Shown: in pieces, positions 23,626 through 25,678 of the stretch
Numbering within the stretch: position 1 is the stretch's first letter
Layout of the letters: each line of letters begins with the position of its first letter
From: Flavobacteriaceae bacterium
GTDB lineage: Bacteria > Bacteroidota > Bacteroidia > Flavobacteriales > Weeksellaceae
DNA: 25,678 nucleotides
Reading direction: 5' to 3'
Assembly: GCA_031289875.1 (NCBI GenBank)
Contig: JAITOO010000053.1
Coordinates: 1 to 25,678, forward strand
Position numbers and translations under genes: made by a program
The notes under the pieces: model-generated
Told to the model about the DNA's origin: nothing
The model's database searches: none
What the model saw: only the letters and a program-made list of their open reading frames with translations

Positions 23626-24851
23626 AGTTCTTTTAAAATAATTTCAGTAGAATCAGGTTTTTGCCAAACGTAATTTCCCGCTTTTGTTCCAATTTCTTTT
23701 CTTTTTTCCTCATTATCAATTAATTCAGAGAAGAGAGAATTCATTTCCTGCTGATTGTAGATGATAAGAGAACCTCCGGCTTCCAGCAGTTCCTTTGCTT
23801 CCATAAATTTATGAAAATCAGCTCCATACAACACAGGTATGCTGAAAACGGCAGGCTCTAACACATTGTGTATGCCGTGCGTAAATCCGCCGCCAACGTA
23901 AGCGATGTCTGCATAAGAATAAACTTGGGTCAATAGTCCTACCGTGTCCAGAATCAAAATCTGAAAATCAGACATATTTTTTTCGTTTCTTTCTGAATAT
24001 AAAATAGTTGAAAGATGAAGTTCCTTTTTGAATTTCTGAAAATATTCCGCATTCATGTTGTGCGGCGCAATCAGAATTTTGGCGTTTTCGGGCAGTTTTT
24101 TGTTAATGAAGTTTTTCAGCAGTTCATCGTCTTCTTTCCACGTACTTCCCGCCACGATTAACGTCTGATTTTGTTTAAATTGCACCAGCCAATTCAGATG
24201 ATTGTCCCGTTTTAAGAGCATTTTCACTCGGTCAAAACGAGTATCGCCTGAAACTGTAACTTGATTAATTCCCACCGATTGCAGTAATTTTTTTGAGTTT
24301 TCGTCTTGAACGAAAAAATGTGTAACTTCGTGAAAAACAGACACAAACCATTTTCCCTGCGGCTTGAAATAAATCTGGTCTTTGCGGAAAATAGCAGAAA
24401 TAAAAATCGTTTTCACCTGATTTTTAGATAATTCCGACAAAGTATTAAACCAAAAGTCGTATTTCACAAAAATTGCCAATTCGGGATGCAGAACACGAAC
24501 TAACTCTCTGACATTCTGAGGAGTATCCAACGGCAAATAAAAAATCACATCTTCCCAAGTTTTGAGTTTAACCACTTCATAACCGGAGGGCGAATAAAAA
24601 CTCAGCGCAAATTTGCGGTCAGGATATTTCGCTTTCAAGGCGGTGAAAACAGGCAATCCCTGCTCATATTCTCCGAGTGAGGAGGCATGAAGCCATATAA
24701 CTTTGTCGTTTTCAGAAATATGAGATTGAATTTGAGCCAAAACTCCCTGCCTGCCTTTGACCCAAAGTTTGGCTTTCGGGTGAAAAATCGAAGCGATTTT
24801 CATCATTGCGCCCAACAAGGCGATTCCTGTGTTGTATAAAAAATGGTACAA
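23622..24851 (-). CDS. waaA: 3-deoxy-D-manno-octulosonic acid (KDO) transferase
   Basis: Attaches KDO to lipid A precursor at the inner membrane during lipopolysaccharide synthesis. The 409-aa protein has an N-terminal hydrophobic anchor (about 6-22), the acceptor motif WLHASSLGEYEQG with the catalytic Glu at E61, KYDFWFN, VSGDTRFDRV, VAGSTWKEDDELL, APHN, and the C-terminal donor-binding YVGGGFTHGIHNVLEP stretch. All are those of WaaA/KdtA. It starts 2 nt after the stop of the alkylation-repair gene and is thus in the same minus-strand transcript. Confidence 0.94.
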   Translation of the reverse strand: MYHFLYNTGIALLGAMMKIASIFHPKAKLWVKGRQGVLAQIQSHISENDKVIWLHASSLGEYEQGLPVFTALKAKYPDRKFALSFYSPSGYEVVKLKTWEDVIFYLPLDTPQNVRELVRVLHPELAIFVKYDFWFNTLSELSKNQVKTIFISAIFRKDQIYFKPQGKWFVSVFHEVTHFFVQDENSKKLLQSVGINQVTVSGDTRFDRVKMLLKRDNHLNWLVQFKQNQTLIVAGSTWKEDDELLKNFINKKLPENAKILIAPHNMNAEYFQKFKKELHLSTILYSERNEKNMSDFQILILDTVGLLTQVYSYADIAYVGGGFTHGIHNVLEPAVFSIPVLYGADFHKFMEAKELLEAGGSLIIYNQQEMNSLFSELIDNEEKRKEIGTKAGNYVWQKPDSTEIILKEL

Positions 24852-24853
24852 AA

Positions 24854-25552
24854 TTATCTTTTTAAATAAAAAATTCTTTCTTCCTGCGGAAATTTTTCAA
24901 TAGCGTACCGCAACATGGTTCTCGGCATGGTTCGGCGGTGTTTGTCCAAAAACCGCACCAGCGTTTGTTTGTCCCGCTTTCCGACTTCCCGCAGCATCCA
25001 GCCTGCGGCTTTGTGAATCAGGTCGTGCGGGTGGTGGAGCAGTTTCTCCGACAGAGCCAGCGTGTCGTCGAAATCATTCTTTTTGATGAAAGGAAAAGTA
25101 GCAATTACAGACATTCTCTGCTCCCAAAGATTTTGACTTTCAGCTAATTGATGCAAAATTTTTCGGTCTTTGTTGAGCAGAAATTCTCCAATAATGTCTT
25201 TGACGCTCAAATCTACCAAATCCCAATTGTTAATGTTCTTGGTATGAGAAAGATAGAAATCAAAAATTTCTTTTTTCTCCTGCTCTGATTTGGTGTGTTT
25301 GAACTTCTCGACCAATATGAGCAAAGCGCACAAACGGCATTCGTGATACTCGCTTTGCAGAACTTCTTCAATTTCTTTTAGAGAAAGCGTCAAATTCTGC
25401 TTTGCAACCTTCCGAATATCAGGGACAACCACGCCCAGAAAGCGGTCGCCTTCGCCATATTCTCCTTTCCCCGTCTTGAAAAAATGCGGAAGAAATTCCT
25501 TTTTTTCAGGATTGGAAAAGGTTTGAAGCTGTTGGAGGAAAGTATCAAACAT
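24854..25552 (-). CDS. DNA alkylation repair protein (AlkD-like HEAT-repeat glycosylase)
   Basis: A 232-aa all-helical protein of the AlkC/AlkD family, DNA glycosylases built of HEAT-like repeats that remove bulky or cationic alkylpurines. Family traits: GEGDRFLGVVVPDIRKVAK (about 33-51), HECRLCALLILVEKF, NINNWDLVDLSVKDIIG (about 111-127) and the helix pair WEQRMSVIATFPFIKK and HDLIHKAAGWMLREVGKRD. AlkD proteins have a conserved Trp and Asp in the NWDLVD region, and both are present. It sits 1 nt after the partial outer-membrane gene and 2 nt before waaA on the minus strand. Confidence 0.88.
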   Translation of the reverse strand: MFDTFLQQLQTFSNPEKKEFLPHFFKTGKGEYGEGDRFLGVVVPDIRKVAKQNLTLSLKEIEEVLQSEYHECRLCALLILVEKFKHTKSEQEKKEIFDFYLSHTKNINNWDLVDLSVKDIIGEFLLNKDRKILHQLAESQNLWEQRMSVIATFPFIKKNDFDDTLALSEKLLHHPHDLIHKAAGWMLREVGKRDKQTLVRFLDKHRRTMPRTMLRYAIEKFPQEERIFYLKR

Positions 25553-25553
25553 A

Positions 25554-25678
25554 TTAAAATCGAAACGCTATCCTTACACCGTTCTCCTTACTGATAGAAT
25601 TTATTTCTTCTGTTTTTGCAGAATTTTTAAAATCTAATTCTGCTCCATGAGTTTGAACTATGGAAATATTTACAGCTA
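25554..25678 (-). CDS. C-terminal fragment of a putative outer-membrane beta-barrel protein
   Basis: An open frame enters from the right edge and ends in TAA (complement of 25554-25556), giving about 41 codons. The end reads NGVRIAFRF, an amphipathic strand with a terminal Phe, as is typical of the last beta-strand of outer-membrane barrels that BamA recognises. The gap to the alkD-like gene is a single base, so they probably share a transcript. Too little is seen to name the protein. Confidence 0.55.
   Translation of the reverse strand, partial: AVNISIVQTHGAELDFKNSAKTEEINSISKENGVRIAFRF

Overview
The window looks like a chromosomal segment of a Bacteroidota bacterium, most likely class Flavobacteriia (a Weeksellaceae-like relative is my guess from gene content). 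The evidence is a T9SS type A sorting tail on the first partial gene, an outer-membrane beta-barrel protein of the Bacteroidota type, and many promoters of the form TTG/TTTG - about 17-23 nt - TAnnTTTG. Starts generally lack purine-rich Shine-Dalgarno sites and intergenic DNA is AT-rich. The standard code with TGA as stop fits all genes.

Layout. 1-168: end of a T9SS-secreted protein, followed by a long inverted repeat and a hairpin. 363-1886: Nudix hydrolase, acyl-CoA thioesterase and thiol peroxidase on +. 1899-2702: a short-chain dehydrogenase on -, diverging from class II fructose-bisphosphate aldolase (2820-3890), which ends in a strong terminator. 4038-5257: a SIMPL-domain protein converging on a Bacteroidota-specific conserved small protein. 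5478-7741: a CCG-domain Fe-S protein followed after 2 nt by a tandem ABC ATPase (ModF-like).

7882-16985 is the centre of the window: a leucine/isoleucine biosynthesis cluster. It starts with a promoter, a 20-residue leader peptide made up of 40% Leu+Ile codons and an intrinsic terminator, which together form a classical transcription attenuator. Then follow leuA, leuC, a broken four-helix-bundle gene, leuD, a plug-barrel outer-membrane protein, a Leptospira-type citramalate synthase (cimA) and leuB. LeuA makes 2-isopropylmalate and CimA makes citramalate. LeuCD and LeuB can process both, so the cluster can feed leucine and, independently of threonine, isoleucine. The mixed Leu/Ile leader matches this double output.

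17207-25678 is mostly housekeeping: trmB overlapping purN tail to tail, a small unknown ORF upstream of purN with its own promoter, an AT-rich glycosyltransferase, and a tight run of tsaC/sua5-type, cca, pRiA4b-ORF3-like and polytopic membrane protein genes. On the minus strand lies an outer-membrane protein (partial) - alkD-like - waaA run. No rRNA, tRNA, CRISPR array, transposase or phage gene was found.
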